DNA from: Neoceratodus forsteri
Taxonomy: Eukaryota; Chordata; Ceratodontiformes; Ceratodontidae
DNA length: 64,000 nucleotides
NCBI GenBank assembly: GCA_016271365.2
Contig: CM028131.1
Coordinates: forward strand, 173,666,501-173,730,500
Direction of reading: 5' to 3'
Shown: in pieces, positions 32,977 to 44,514 of the stretch
Layout of the letters: every line of letters begins with the position of its first letter
How positions within the stretch are numbered: position 1 is the first letter of the stretch
Notes under the pieces: model-generated
Seen by the model: only the letters and a program-made list of their open reading frames with translations
The model's database searches: none
What the model was told of the DNA's origin: nothing
Program-made: the position numbers and the translations under genes

Positions 32977-35175
32977 ATGAAACATAGACTTTGATGGCAG
33001 ATAAGGACCGCTAGGCCCATCTAGTCTGCCCATTTCCTTACCTACAGGATAGGCCGCAGATCCTAGTTAACCAACAGCCTATATCTTCCTGCCCCCCACA
33101 AGAATTGCCTTATGTCTGTCCCATGATTTCTTGAATTCTCCCACAGTTTTAGACCCCACAACTTCCTCAGGAAGGCTGTTCTATGCATCCACTACCCTTT
33201 CTGTGAAATAATACTTCCTCACATTGCCCCTGAACCGCCCTCCTTCTATCTTTAAATTGTGTCCCCTTCTTCTTGCAAGTCTCTTTTTCTGAAAGATGCT
33301 ACCCTCTTGGACTTTGTTGATTCCCTTGAGGTACTTGAAAGTTTCTATCATGTCCCTCCTCTCCCTTCTTTCCTCAAGGGTATACATATTAAGCTCCTTT
33401 AGTGTCTTGTCATACGGCTTCTCTTGCAGACCCTGCACCATTTTAGTTGCCTCCTCTGGACTGCCTCTATCCTGTCTATGTCCTCATGGAGATGGGGTCT
33501 CCAGAACTGGACACAGTATTCCAGATGTGGGTCTCACCAACTGTCTGTACAGAGGATAACAACTTCCTGTTTTCTGCTGCTGATGCCTCTCCCATACATC
33601 CCAGTATACCCCGGCCCTCCCTACTGCCTTCTCACATTGCTTGCTAACCTTAAGGTCATCTGATATGATTACCCCCAGGTCCCTTTCCTGTTTTGTTGTT
33701 GTTACTACTCCCCACCATTGTGTATTCTTCTCCTGGGTTCTTGTTTCCCAGGTGCATTATTTTGCACTTTTTGCATTGAATCCTAGCTGCCATACGTCTG
33801 ACCATTCCTTCAACCTTGCCAAGTCCCTTTTCATCCTTTCCACGCCTCCTTGTGTATCAACCCTGTTGCAGATCTTTGTGTCATCTGCAAAAAGGCATAC
33901 TTTTCCTTCCAGTCCATCTGCAATGTCACTGATGAAGACATTAAAAAGGACTGGACCCAATACTGAGCCCTGCGGTATCCCACTAGTAACCACCCTTTCT
34001 TCAGAGTGGACTCCATTTACAATTACCTTCTGTGTCCTGTTGTCCAGCCAATGTTTTACCCAGGCTACCACCCTGGGACCCACTCCCAGGCTGGTTAATC
34101 TGACTAATAATCTTTTGTGTGGGACTGTGTCAAATGCCTTGCTAAAGTCTAGGTAGGCCATGTCCACAGCCCCTCCCTGGTCTACTACTTTGGTCACCCA
34201 GTCAAAGAAATCTATTAGATTCATCTGACATGACCTTCCCACTGTGAACCCATGCTGCCTTGGATCCTGTGCTCCACTGACCTCTATGTACTCAACTATT
34301 CTTTCTTTCAGAAGTGACTCCATCACTTTCCCTACCACAGAGGTCAGACTGACAGGTCTGTAGTTTCCTGCCTCTGTCTTGGTCCCACTTTTGTGAAGGG
34401 AATCACATCCGCCTTCCTCCAGTCCTCGGGTACCACACCATCCTCCCATGATTTATTAAAAGAGTAGCCAGTGGTTTCACTAGTTCCTTCCTTAATTCTT
34501 TTAGAATTCTGGGGTGAATTCCATCAGGACCCATTGCTTTGTCCACCTTCAGTTTTAGGAGTTCTTGCAGAACCCTTTCTTCTGTGAAAGGACTGGGATC
34601 GACCCCCCTATCAAGAGTGCTTCTGTTAATTGGATTAGGCACTTCCCCCTCCTCTTTCGTGAATACTGAGCAGAAATATTCGTTCAGTATTCCTGCTTTT
34701 TCACTGTCCCCCTCTGCCCACCCACCGTTCATTCTATTCAGTCTCACTATCCCTCCCTTTGTCTTTCTATGCTCGCTGATGTACCTATAAAAGGTTTTAT
34801 CCCCCTTCTTAACTGAGTTGGCTATCTTTTCCTCAGTTTGGGCCTTTGCTATTCTGACTTCCCTCCCTGCTTCTTTCTGCCTTAACTGGTACAGCTCTCT
34901 GTCCTGCTCCTTCTGTGTTTCCTTATACTTCCGGAATGCTATCTTTTTCTTCCTGACTTTCACAGCCACCTCTCTTGAGAACCATAGTGGCTTTTTCTTT
35001 CGTTTTGATTTGTTTATTTGCTTCACACAAAGGCTTGTTGCCTCTGTGATGGCAGTTTTGATAATTCCCCATTGTTGCTCCACACCTCCTTCTAGCCTGT
35101 TTGCTAGTGCTTTTTTGAGGCACTCTCCCATCTTGCCAAAGTCAGCCCTCCTAAAGTCCACCCACTCTCCCTCTC
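32977..35175 (-). mobile_element. CR1 (-) inserted in the LTR element
   Basis: 5'-truncated CR1: starts at the end of the EN (VDFRRADFGKMGE, near 35170), has the linker and RT, and ends with GGGCAGACTAGATGGGCC and a short CTATGTTTCAT tail at 32977. It lies between LTR-element sequences, so it is younger than the LTR element. It is close to the CR1 at 53.4-57.4 kb: the linker KTAITEATSLCVKQINKSK is the same in both. Confidence 0.9.
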
Positions 35176-35239
35176 GAATGCTGGGCAGTCGCTCTAGAGC
35201 TGGCTTGGGGGCAGGACTGATTGCAGTCTCACCAATCAC
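33181..35239 (-). pseudogene. CR1 linker + RT, largely open
   Basis: 35239-34403 reads without a stop through the linker (KKKPLWFSREVAVKVRKKK, KGDKTFYRYIS), FCSVFTKEEG and KVDKAMGPDGIHPRILKEL. After a frameshift near 34430, 34449-33757 holds AGNYRPVSLTSVVGKVMES, HGFTVGRSCQMNLIDFF, YLDFSKAFDTVPH, TSGIPQGSVLGPVLF and the catalytic [13 protein letters not shown]. 33441-33181 holds the C-terminal end with RRDMIETFKYLKGINKV. Residues before about 35170 belong to the host element, so the frame is partly chimeric. Few breaks, so a fairly young copy. Confidence 0.88.
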
Positions 35240-35754
35240 TGGACGCCATGCAAATGAGCCTCTTTCCTCTCAAGTGCTCTTCTCCTCACGGCGATCGTCA
35301 AGCAGGCAAATTTAAACTGCAAAACCACACTTTTTTTTTCTCAACTGACTCCACAGTGGGAGCCCATTTCAACCATTTTTCATGGCCATTAAGCACAACA
35401 AGTCTCTCAGTTCACAAGAAAGCATTTCCAATGTCTAGGGCACAATTTTCCTTTTGCTACCCACAGTTTTCCATACTTTTCTTTGTCACAAACAGTTTTA
35501 AAAGCTGGCAAACACTGTAAATTTGATGCAGGACAAGGGCATACACTCTCAGGCTTTACCACTCCTTGGCAAGCAGTTGGCATTTTAACAGCAGCACATG
35601 GACAACAGCACACAGTGGCACATTAGTTAACATTGCTTCAGATTTTTGGGCTACCCACTGCCAGATAATCAAAATGCTAGCCCTTTGCCCAAGCGACCTT
35701 TCTTACATTCCTCCCTAGATTACAAACCCAAATCCTCAGTGATGCCTTCATTTT
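35176..35754 (-). other. LTR element leader region (minus strand)
   Basis: Between the inserted CR1 and the right LTR. On the minus strand, the bases after the LTR start AAAAATGAAGGCATC; this does not resemble a usual tRNA primer-binding site (no TGG next to the LTR). No ORF of note. Confidence 0.5.
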
Positions 35755-37364
35755 TGTAACCCCTACCCGGTCTGCCATTTCCATCTGACAGCAATACCAG
35801 GTGGGCTGGGTTCGGGGAGGAATAGGTCACTCGGTATAAAGGCTAGGTTTGGCTACTCTGCACAGGGGCATCCAAGTAACTCCGAACACAGGAAGCAATA
35901 ACTGCAATGTCCAATACCAGAAGTGGGATTCTAAAGTGTGGCTTTTATTCACATCCAAACAGAATAAACAAAGCATAGATGGACCCCCATGGGGCTACAC
36001 TCCTATTAATGCAGATTAAAGCAGACCAGAACACATCCTCATCACTGTAGCCCTCAGGCTCTACAACACACTGGGCACACAGCCTGGACTTGTATGCTGC
36101 TTTGGGTTACACAGCCCAAACTTGTACACTGTTCTGGGTTTTTTCCTGGCTCGGCTTCCTTGCCAGCCACTTGGACACCTTCCATACTTCATGGAAACAT
36201 TTTCTGGTGGCTCCCTAAACCACCTAAGAGCACCTCGGCTCCATCAGGGAAACTTTCTCTTAATCCCACGTCTGGGTACTTTCCTCAGGCACTTGCCAAG
36301 TACCTGAGAGAAAGCAACAGGTGCCGCAGAGCAAATCCGTAGAGGTGAATATGGTGACTACTGATGGGGGGTCGCCCACCTCTCGCTCCCACAATTCATA
36401 CCCGGCAATTTCTCTGGACTGTAAACACCTCATCCTTTAACACTTTGCTGTGCAGATTCCTTTCAAATGTCTTTCACATTCAGTTTACTTGTCTTGCTTC
36501 CCAATTGTGCTGGACTTGAACATACTTAAAATAAGTGGCATTGTTCATTACTCTAGACCCCCCACAGAATTAAGCAGTCCAATCCCCATATTCTTTCTTT
36601 CCAATTGTGCTGGACTTGAACATACTTATTAGTGGCTTTGTCCATTACTCTAGACCCCCCATGGAGTTAAGCAGTCCAATCCCCACATCTTCCTGCTGTA
36701 CTTGGCTGTCTTTTCCTGACCCCACAGTAACAGTCCATTTAGTTTCCTTCTGTTTCAAGTGAAAACACTTGGCCCTTTTTCAGAGCGAACTCACCCTTTG
36801 GTTGCAGGTGCCCCACAGGCATTTCCTCCTCAAGGAATCTTCCTTTCAGAGCTTCTGATGCCTCAGCACAACTCAAACAGGCAGCTTCTTTTCTTTAGCC
36901 GGACCCAGGGGGGTTGCCCCTGGAAAACAGGCAGACACCTTCCCCTCATCCCCTCAGGGATGGGGCTCTGAACCATTGAAAGTGGTCTCCACCACTTCAA
37001 TTACCAGTTCCTGTGTTCCTCTTCAGGTGGAAACACACACCTACTACAAAAGGAGCTCTGAAACAGAGCTTAAAGCTCTGAGAGCCTGCACACACTCTGC
37101 TGCACTACAGTCTCTCCTTAGACTGCACAAAGGCTGCCTTCAAAATCCCCAACATTCTACTCTAATCTCCAACTGCAACATTCCAGTGTGGCTTATGCAG
37201 CCATGACAGTTCTAAAATGATGTCATCCCTCAGTCTTACTTGAGACTGAGAACAGTGTGAGACAGTGTGAAATCCATTTAACTGGAGTTTCACAAGCTGC
37301 CTTCCCCTGCCTACCACTAGGTCTTACTGGGATTCTAGTAACCCCGGGTAACAGGGGGGTAACA
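35755..37364 (-). repeat. LTR (right copy; 5' LTR on minus strand)
   Basis: 1610 bp from TGTAACCCCTACCC to GGGGGGTAACA. TG..CA termini are intact here. Shares all blocks with the left LTR, including the GAATAAA signal on the minus strand near 35945. Followed at once by TTAG (37365-37368). Confidence 0.9.
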
Positions 37365-37368
37365 TTAG

Positions 37369-38404
37369 TAAGTTATTTAAAATATCTGGTTGATCCTGCA
37401 TTTAATTTATATATAGCGGGTATTTATCGGGTTGATCCTGCATATTTTTGTATCCTATGTGGTTGCTCCTGCATCTGCAGGACCATAGGAGTGTTTGTGC
37501 ATGGCTTGTCTGGCTTGTTTAATCTGGTTGATCCTAGGGTGTCTGTAAGTGCAGCTCATGCACTTCTGAACTCAGCTGGAATGCTGTTGTACCACATAAG
37601 GGTTGAACAGTGTCCTATGACCTTTGAAGTATGGTACAAAAGCATTTCAGCTGAGATAAATATCGAGGTAGAACAATGTGGTAACATACACTATATTCAT
37701 TTTCTGCAAACTGCAGATTAGGTTATGTAATCCATATCATATTATTCTGCAGTTACCATAGAAATGCTTTTGTGAATTTGTGGAATTAAAGAAGAAATTC
37801 TGAAAAGCATTTCAGAAGCAGAATTGCCACTCCACAAGAATTCAACCAGTGGAATGTGGCATTCCATACAGTTCTGCTTTCCTGTTTGGCATTCCTTTAG
37901 CTCTGCAGGCCATGTCAGCAGTACTTTCAAAAGCTATTCTCCCTGTGTCTGTGTAAGGTCTACCTGGTCTCCTGGTCTCACTCTGTATCCCCTTCTTTCC
38001 ATTTGCAGTCAAGGTTAGGGCTTTTCCCAGTTCTGAGGTTGAGTGCTAGCCTTTCATCATGCACTACTCTCCTTATTCCATGGTTTAAGGGGTGAGCCTC
38101 ATTCATGTTGAGCATCCTTTAGCTGCAGATATCAACTCATGACACCCTTCAGCACTATCCCATCCGAGATATAAAGTGAAAGTCATCCTGTCAAAACTCC
38201 AGTTGAATTGAATGCGAAATTAGCAAAATCTGAGCTGTCAGAATATTAATAATTACCCATGCCAGGAAGGATGATGACTGAGTCCATGGATCTTCAGGGA
38301 CTTACTCCTTCTTAATCATATTACATTTCTAAGCTGTCTGTGCCATTACTTCAGTCAGTCTATGTTTGTGTCACCTGCTATGCAGTTTTTTGGGGATTTT
38401 TCCC
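37369..38404. other. Unassigned; repeated GGTTGATCCTGC words
   Basis: Contains four occurrences of a GGTTGATCCT-type word at 37385-37400, 37429-37442, 37459-37473 and 37523-37536, described in the findings. 37600-38404 shows no recognised element. Confidence 0.5.
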
Positions 38405-38940
38405 TAATGTACCTGTAGTTAATAGGAATTATGTTCCTGCAGCCCATCTAGGGATGGAATCCTCCTCAGAAGGGTTCCTTTGCCTTCCTGGTTCCCCAAT
38501 AGGGTGGTAGTGCCATAGGGGTCAGAGAGTGTGAATGGCCAATGCACCCTCGATAACAAACAACTCAATGATGTTGCACAGATCACCCCTCACTTTGGTT
38601 GCACACAGCCCACTTGGACTGTAAGGCTGTGTCTGCAGTTTGATTGGCAGGAGCAACCAAATACATCCACTTTCTACCCTATTTAAACCAGTTTGCTCAA
38701 GCCTCATTCTGAAGCTGTGTTTCTTTGCTCCCACTATCTTTACCGCCTTCTCCAGCAGCTTGATTCCCTCCTTCGTGCTCCTTCTATAAGATACTGTACC
38801 ATAAGCCTAAAGGAATTATGTTCCAGAGGCACCTCGTGTGGTGGAGCCTTTCTCAAGAGGGTTCCTCTGCCTTCATGGTGCTGCATGCCAACAAGATGGT
38901 AGTCCCATAGGGGACAGAGAGTGTAAATAATCAAATCATC
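38405..38940 (+). repeat. Duplicated ~140-bp repeat module (two copies)
   Basis: 38420-38555 and 38805-38930 share GAATTATGTTCC, AAGAGGGTTCC or AAGGGTTCC with GCCTTC, GGTGGTAG or GATGGTAG, CCATAGGGG, and CAGAGAGTGT in order. The same module, in reverse, is seen at 51729-51905 and 52061-52260 (GCCACCCTGTAGGGGTA, CACTCTC). The family is unknown; its occurrence in pairs at both loci suggests the ends of one longer element. Confidence 0.55.
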
Positions 38941-40152
38941 TTCATATAGCGGTCATACAACATCAGTCATGCAACTAGCCTTCTGACTATCAGCAATGTT
39001 GCACAAGCATAACTCCTCACGTTGGTTGTGCACAGCTAATTGAACTATACTGCACCGAGGCAAACTACCTTATTTATAGGGGTGTTTTGGAGACTGCAGG
39101 ATCACAACAAATTTAAAGTACATAAACACAGTCTAACAGGAACACCAATTTAAAAACCAACCCTGCACTGTTGGCATAAATACACCAGAGGAGTTTACAG
39201 TAAAGTGATGGACATGGTGATTACACTTCCCATGCTGAAGCATTGTTAGCCTACCATGAAACAATGTGAAACGAATGTTATATGGTTTCATTTTTTTTTC
39301 ATGTCTGCCTGCTTTGCTATTTACTTTGTACAAATTCACATGTTTCTTAGGATGACTTTACTGAATAGATTTCTGAAAAATATAACCGTTTAAAAATATA
39401 GTCATTTATTCTTAGTGTTGGGTTTGGGGTCACAGACTTCATGGTGCTGAATTTGTATATGATGTAACATGATGTGTACTGTATTTTATAGATGTTCTGT
39501 CTAGGGAAGGCAGAACTCATTCCTAGACAAATTGGCCCCCTTCCACCAAGACAGGAGACCTGGGATTGACTCAGATAATCCCAAGGATCAGAATCTAAAC
39601 TCAGTTAAGACTGCCTTGCTAATTCCTGGTTCTGTTTGATAACATGTTGCTTGCCTAACTGCAGACTTCTCAATCGCTTGTACGCCCTAGTGCTATATCT
39701 TTTCAAGAAGGAGAAAGTGTAGTGTACAGTTTGCACCAATACCCTAGAAAAAAATGGCTAGTTTTCTCATTTTGCACCTTAAATTGACTTAATAGAGTGC
39801 CCTTTTGTTGAAGCTGCCCGCTGTAGTAAGCCATTTTCTCAGTGAGTGTGGCCAGAATAAGACTGCTGTAATTTGATTCCATTCCCCCCCCCCCAGTCCA
39901 GAGGTAAGGTCCATATTTCCAACTGAAATTGACAGTTCCGTCTTACTTTCACACTACACTGCTTTGTTTCACCAGCAAATAATAACCTTTATGAGATTGT
40001 GGCAGTGGCTGCAATATATTAAACACAATTCACGCTAATGAGGAATCAATAGGCTACTGATGTGCACACTATGTTTCTGACAAAATATAAAAGATGAACT
40101 GCCTACTTGCAGGTAAAGTTCAATCTGAGGCTTGGATTTTTCAGGACCAAAC

Positions 40153-40153
<1 letters not shown>
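38941..40153. other. No recognised feature
   Basis: A/T-rich intergenic DNA. A small inverted repeat at 39487-39534 (TCTGTCTAGG / CCTAGACAAA) is the only structure noted. Confidence 0.4.
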
Positions 40154-40211
<58 letters not shown>

Positions 40212-40270
40212 TTTTTTTTCTTTCTTTCTTTCTTTCTTCCTTCTTTCTTTCTCTTTCTCTCTCTCTCTCT
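40154..40270 (+). repeat. (CTTT)n/(CT)n microsatellite
   Basis: About 23 CTTT units with one T-run interruption (40211-40220), ending in a CT dinucleotide run (40251-40270). The ORF of repeated FLS residues across it is an artefact of the repeat. Confidence 0.97.
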
Positions 40271-40596
40271 TAGGTTAGACATATTGGGGATCCATAATTG
40301 GCTGCAGAGGAATAACCATATCTATTCCCCCATGTGAGGATAAGACCCATAACTCACAAGTGGCAAAGCCACTACTGCATTGTGACGGTTATACCTTCAC
40401 TACTGGGGATGAATATGGTCAACCTACTGCAGACCATTATGTATGCCATTTATACCACAACATTTTAAAATGTATACCTTTCTGAATTAGCACTTTACAA
40501 AACAAACATTTGTCAATGCTGAATGTTTGCTTGCTGGTATTGGCATTGGTAGTGCAGGAGTTAGAGAGATGCATAGTAGGAATGGCAGTGACGTAG

Positions 40597-40950
40597 TGAA
40601 CAAATGCCAATGCCCACCCATATCCTGCAGAGACTGACAGGCATTGGGGTGTGCCTTTGGGTTGGCCATACCACTCATGCCATTCCGCCTCACCCTACCC
40701 TGCAGACAGTGACAGTTGTCATGGTGTGCCTTGGGGTCTTCGGCTTTTACGCTCACCCCATTCCATAAGAAAATAAGGTGAGATGGGTACAATATAGGAG
40801 AATGGGGTGAACGTTAGGGCCAAAGACCCCAAGGCACACCTCAGTGCTGGTCAGTGGCTGCAGGGTGGGGGTGGAATGGCATGAGCATTATGGCCGAGAA
40901 CCCCAAGCTACACCCTCGATGCACAGGGTTGGGCATTAACAGTTGGAAAC
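40597..40950. mobile_element. Foldback element, arms ~165 bp
   Basis: 40597-40764 and 40800-40950 are inverted copies. The left AATGCCCACCC..TGCAG..GGCATTGGGGTGTGCC..GGCCATACCACTCATGCCATTCC is mirrored by the right GGAATGGCATGAGCATTATGGCC..GGGTTGGGCATT, and the inner CCCTGCAGACAGTGACAG is mirrored by GGTCAGTGGCTGCAGGG. The spacer is ~35 bp. Outside these arms the complementarity stops. No coding capacity. Confidence 0.75.
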
Positions 40951-40974
40951 CCTAACACCACTGGCATTTGTTGG

Positions 40975-42850
40975 TATTTTCATTCAATATTTCAGCATAG
41001 GCTTTTTGGGACCTTCCCTCATGAACAGTGGCACTGAGATTTCATTAATTTATTCCAAAGCTTGAATTCACACAGCAACTGCACTATTCTGTACCACAGT
41101 CGCAAAAACACTTTTTGGGCAGGATGCAAAAAAATGAAAGCTGTACTGTTCATAAGGAGGTGTGCAAAATGGCAATGTTGAAAATTTTGAGGGGAAATAT
41201 TACACATTTGTAAAGTTACCAGTGTGTGTGGAAACTGAGCAATGCACGCTCATAACATAGTCATTTTATAGACTTTTGTCACTAAATTTTCAACATAGGC
41301 ATTTTAGGACCTCTGCTCATGAACAGTATCACTGTGATTTTCTTAATCTGTCCCAAACACTGATTTCCCACAGCGACTGCATTATTCTGTGCCAGAAGTG
41401 TGAAAACACATTTCAGCCTGGATATGAAAAATGACAGCTATACTCTTTATAAGGAGGTTTAAAAAACTGGCAATGTTGAAAATCTGGAGTGAAAATATTA
41501 CAGATTTTGCGAAACTACGAGTGTGAGTGGAAACTGCGCAATGCATGCTCATAACTCAATCATTTTTTGGAATTCTTTCACCAGATTTGCAACATAGGCT
41601 TTTTGAGAGCCCACCTCATGAACAGTGACACTGTCGTTTCAATAATCAGTCCCAAAATGTGATTCTGTGCAGTGACTGTGAAATCACCTTTCAGGACCGA
41701 ATAACACCATGGCAGTGACTGATTTCATGAGGAGGGGTCCCAAAAACTCCATGTTGAGAATGTGGTGCCAAAAGTCAAAAGAATGGCTGAGATATCCACA
41801 TAAGTTGAAAAAAACCCACTATGCCATTATACAGCTTACTGGCATTTCTTCAGTTTGTGGTCAGCTTTGAAGAGTGCAGACATGTTCCCGGTCCACTGAA
41901 GATCATCGCACCAGGCTCCGGAGGTAAATATGGGGTGAGGAGGGGTTGTGGGGAGGTGGAGTGTGCAGAGGGTGTGTGGGTTGGGGAAGGGAGCAAGGGA
42001 CTCAATGAGGGACCATTTTCTTTTTTAACAAAAATAAAAAAATAAAAAGATGCTGCAAGACACTTTTGACTGGCTGGAGTGGGCTCCCAGCATGCCACCT
42101 GGATGTTTGTTGGGGGAGAGTGGAGCCAACGGGGACTGGGCACCCCCATCTACCATACAGTGTGCTGGGGAGGGAGATCATGAGCACACTGGGGTGGGCT
42201 CCCAGCATGCTATCTGGGTGTTTGTTGGGGGGGACTGGAGCCAATGGGGATTGGGCACCCCAGTCGGCCATACAGTGTGCTTGTGGGGGGAGTGTGCATG
42301 AGTCGAGGGGGATTGGGCACCACCTCAGCACACAACAAATGCAGGGGGCACATCATGTTGATGGGGATTGGGCTACCTGTCAGCAAATAAACTGGGGAGG
42401 TGGCATGCTAACAGGGGGATTGGGCACCCCCATCGGCTTTAACATGGACTGTTAGAGGTGGCGGCCGTCTATCGGCTTCATGGGGACTGTGAGAGGCTGA
42501 TGGAAAAGCCACCACCATGTTTCTCTGAAATGGGACACCATACAATGCAGCTGTAATTTGCAGCTGTTTAATCCCGGGGCGCTCCCTGATTGCAGCGTCT
42601 AGTTTCTTTGCAAGCTACAGTACTGCTGTCATGGACAGTGTGATTTTCTATTGGTGCCACACAGACCAGCTCCAAAATGGGCTGCTGACACTGGCAACAA
42701 CACTGCCACGCCTCCACAACTCGCTACTGAAGAAAGCTGCCACAATATGTTTCTTGCATAGGCGCACAAGCAAACATAAAAATTAACTGTTTCTCTTTCA
42801 ATGTTTTTTGTTGTGCAGCACAGAGCCATTGTGATGTCTTCAAGCTTTGT
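40975..42850 (+). mobile_element. Array/VNTR-bearing repeat element (copy X)
   Basis: Three ~300-bp repeats (starting near 41005, 41300 and 41600), each with CTCATGAACAGTG.CACTG near its start and a downstream CACAG.GACTGC..TTCTGT block; the last contains an inverted counterpart ATGAGGAGGGGTCCCAAAAAC. Then GAAGAGTGCAGAC..CC (41870), an A-rich linker AAAATAAAAAAATAAAAAGA (42030), a ~117-bp VNTR (42077-42450), and a hairpin-rich end. The same parts occur in the same order, inverted, at 49749-47549. The left and right termini of this copy were not found. Confidence 0.6.
42077..42450 (+). repeat. VNTR, ~117-bp unit
   Basis: GTGGGCTCCCAGCATGC..CTGG.TGTTTGTTGGGGG begins near 42078 and again near 42195, each followed by GGAGCCAA.GGGGA.TGGGCACCCC and CCATACAGTGTGC. 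Further decayed units reach 42450 (GATTGGGCACC at 42310, 42419). Homologous in reverse to the VNTR at 47990-48290. Confidence 0.75.
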
Positions 42851-43444
42851 AAGAGATGCTCTCCCATTATAAAGTATTTCATTATGACTGTGGAAACAAC
42901 ACAGTGATAAATTGTAGAAAAATTATTGTAAAAACATACAAAGTAAAATGATTTCTATTTTCACTGGTTGTATGTCGGTAGCATATCATTTTTACATTTT
43001 TATGTCTGTTTGGCTCAACATCAAATTTTATTTTGCCTAATTTATTTCCACTTCAATTGTTTGAATAAGTATTTTCTTTGTATTATAAACTTTTTGGAAT
43101 GATACAGAATAAGAATTTTCTCAATTACTGGGTTATATATAGTATTATATGGCTATAAACAGGCATATGATTATTTTACAAAAATTCATTTTTATGCCAT
43201 TGGAAAAAATACTTACAGACAAGTTGATCTTGGGAAAACTAGACTAATTAGATACCATACCTTAGATCATTATAGATAGTTTACATGGATGATCCGCTAT
43301 ACACCAGCTTTTGGTGCAACAGGGGACATGATTCTCTTTAGGGTTAGGATTAGGAGGTTCGTTACGGGAGGGTTGGGAAGCAAGAAGTGATAGTCCATAC
43401 AGGGACAAATAATCTAACTTAGATATAGTATGAGTCAAAGACAA
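42851..43444. other. No recognised feature
   Basis: A/T-rich DNA with no coding or repeat signature that I recognise. Confidence 0.45.
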
Positions 43445-43735
43445 TTTACATAGACACATAGATATTTCTGGCAGTTAAAGGCCTTGCTGTCCATCCAGTC
43501 TGGCCAAACCCTGCCTGTTACTGAGAAATGCTCCCCAGAGGATACTTTCTGTATCCCTCCCCCACAGCCATCTCAGCTGCACCCTTCACATGTCTGTTCC
43601 ACCCCTTTGACCCCCCCCAATGGTTTTAATACATGCAGTACCTTCTCCGGAATCCAGTTTTATTTTTCAACTACTATTTCTGTGAAGCAGTACTTCCTGA
43701 CAACTTTTCTGAACCTCCCCCTCACCAGACTTATG
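43445..43735 (-). mobile_element. CR1-like 3' end fragment (-)
   Basis: Begins with ACATAGACACATAG (the tail), then GGCCTTGCTGTCCATCCAGTCTGGCC, and ends in a C-terminal coding block complementary to TTTCTGTGAAGCAGTACTTCC. A divergent CR1 subfamily with a short tail. Confidence 0.72.
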
Positions 43736-43977
43736 GATAGGGAGGGTGGAAAGGGTAGGAAAGGCTGGTAGTCCTCTACATCAGAGAAGGAATTAAAGCA
43801 ACAGCATTGCAGGGTAGACAGGGAGAGGCACTGTGGTTCACATTTGAGCCAGGTAATGGAACGTCAATATGCACAGGAAGAGACATGATCTACAGACCTC
43901 CAGCACAGAGGGAGGAGGTTGAAAGAGCTTTACTGGAAGAAATACGTGAGATGGCAGCAAAAGGAATGTGCTACTGA

Positions 43978-44514
43978 ACATACAGTAAGAACATGCTGTA
44001 AGAATGTAACAACAGATGAGGACCGTGTGATCCATCTAATCTGCCCATATGAATACCCCCCTCCCTAGTATAAACATTGTTTGGGTTACTGCAATGCCTT
44101 TCCCAAGAAGTCTTGAATTCCCTAACTGTCTTTGCCCCCACCACCTCTCGTGGCAGCCTATTCCAAGACTCAACTACGCTTTCAGTGAAGAAGAATTTCC
44201 TGATGTTGGTCCTAAATTTCCCTCCTGTTAGGCACATGCTGTGGCCTCTAGTTCTTTGTTCCTTGTTTTCTTTGAACAGGCTCTGATCCTGCTCTGAGTT
44301 GATTCCTTTAAGGTATTTTGATGTTTCTATCATGTCTCCCCTATTTCTTCTCTGTTCCATGGAGTACATGTTCAGTTCTCTAAGTCTCGCCTCATAGGGT
44401 TCCTGGTTGAGGTCCTGAACCATTTCTGTGGCTCTTCTATGCACTGTCTCCAGTCAGTCTACTTCCTTTTTTAGGTGAGGTCTACAGAACAGGACGCATT
44501 ACTCAAGGTAAGGC
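43978..44514 (-). mobile_element. CR1 3' fragment (-) inserted in CR1 (+)
   Basis: Minus-strand C-terminal coding end: RRATEMVQDLNQEPYEARL, ELNMYSMEQRRNRGDMIETS, KFRTNIRKFFFTESVVESWN and EVVGAKTVREFK (44444-43990), followed by a GRLDG block and a TTACAGCATGTTCTTAC-type tail near 43980-44005. Both flanks are EN halves of one plus-strand CR1, which pins down the insertion exactly. Confidence 0.88.

Larger units (their letters stand above)
27987..37364 (-). mobile_element. LTR retrotransposon, apparently lacking gag/pol
   Basis: Two direct ~1.6-kb repeats at 27987-29593 and 35755-37364 start TRTAACCCCTACC and end GGTAACAGGGG.GTTACA or near variants, flanked by TTAG. The internal span is 6.2 kb, of which about 2.2 kb (32977-35175) is an inserted CR1, leaving ~4 kb. 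AATAAA on the minus strand lies ~180 bp from the left edge of each LTR, so the element is best read on the minus strand. No protease, RT, integrase or gag motif was found in any frame. The internal part instead has an unidentified decayed ORF (32178-30577). Confidence 0.85.

Noticed and set aside
37385..37536. 18S rRNA gene start
   Set aside because: Only a 12-14 base word matches, four times, with non-18S sequence after it. No rRNA gene follows.
40107..40337. ORF with repeated FLS residues
   Set aside because: Direct translation of the CTTT microsatellite.
42002..42455. ORFs on both strands over the VNTR
   Set aside because: The repeat unit length is a multiple of three, which keeps frames open by chance on both strands.
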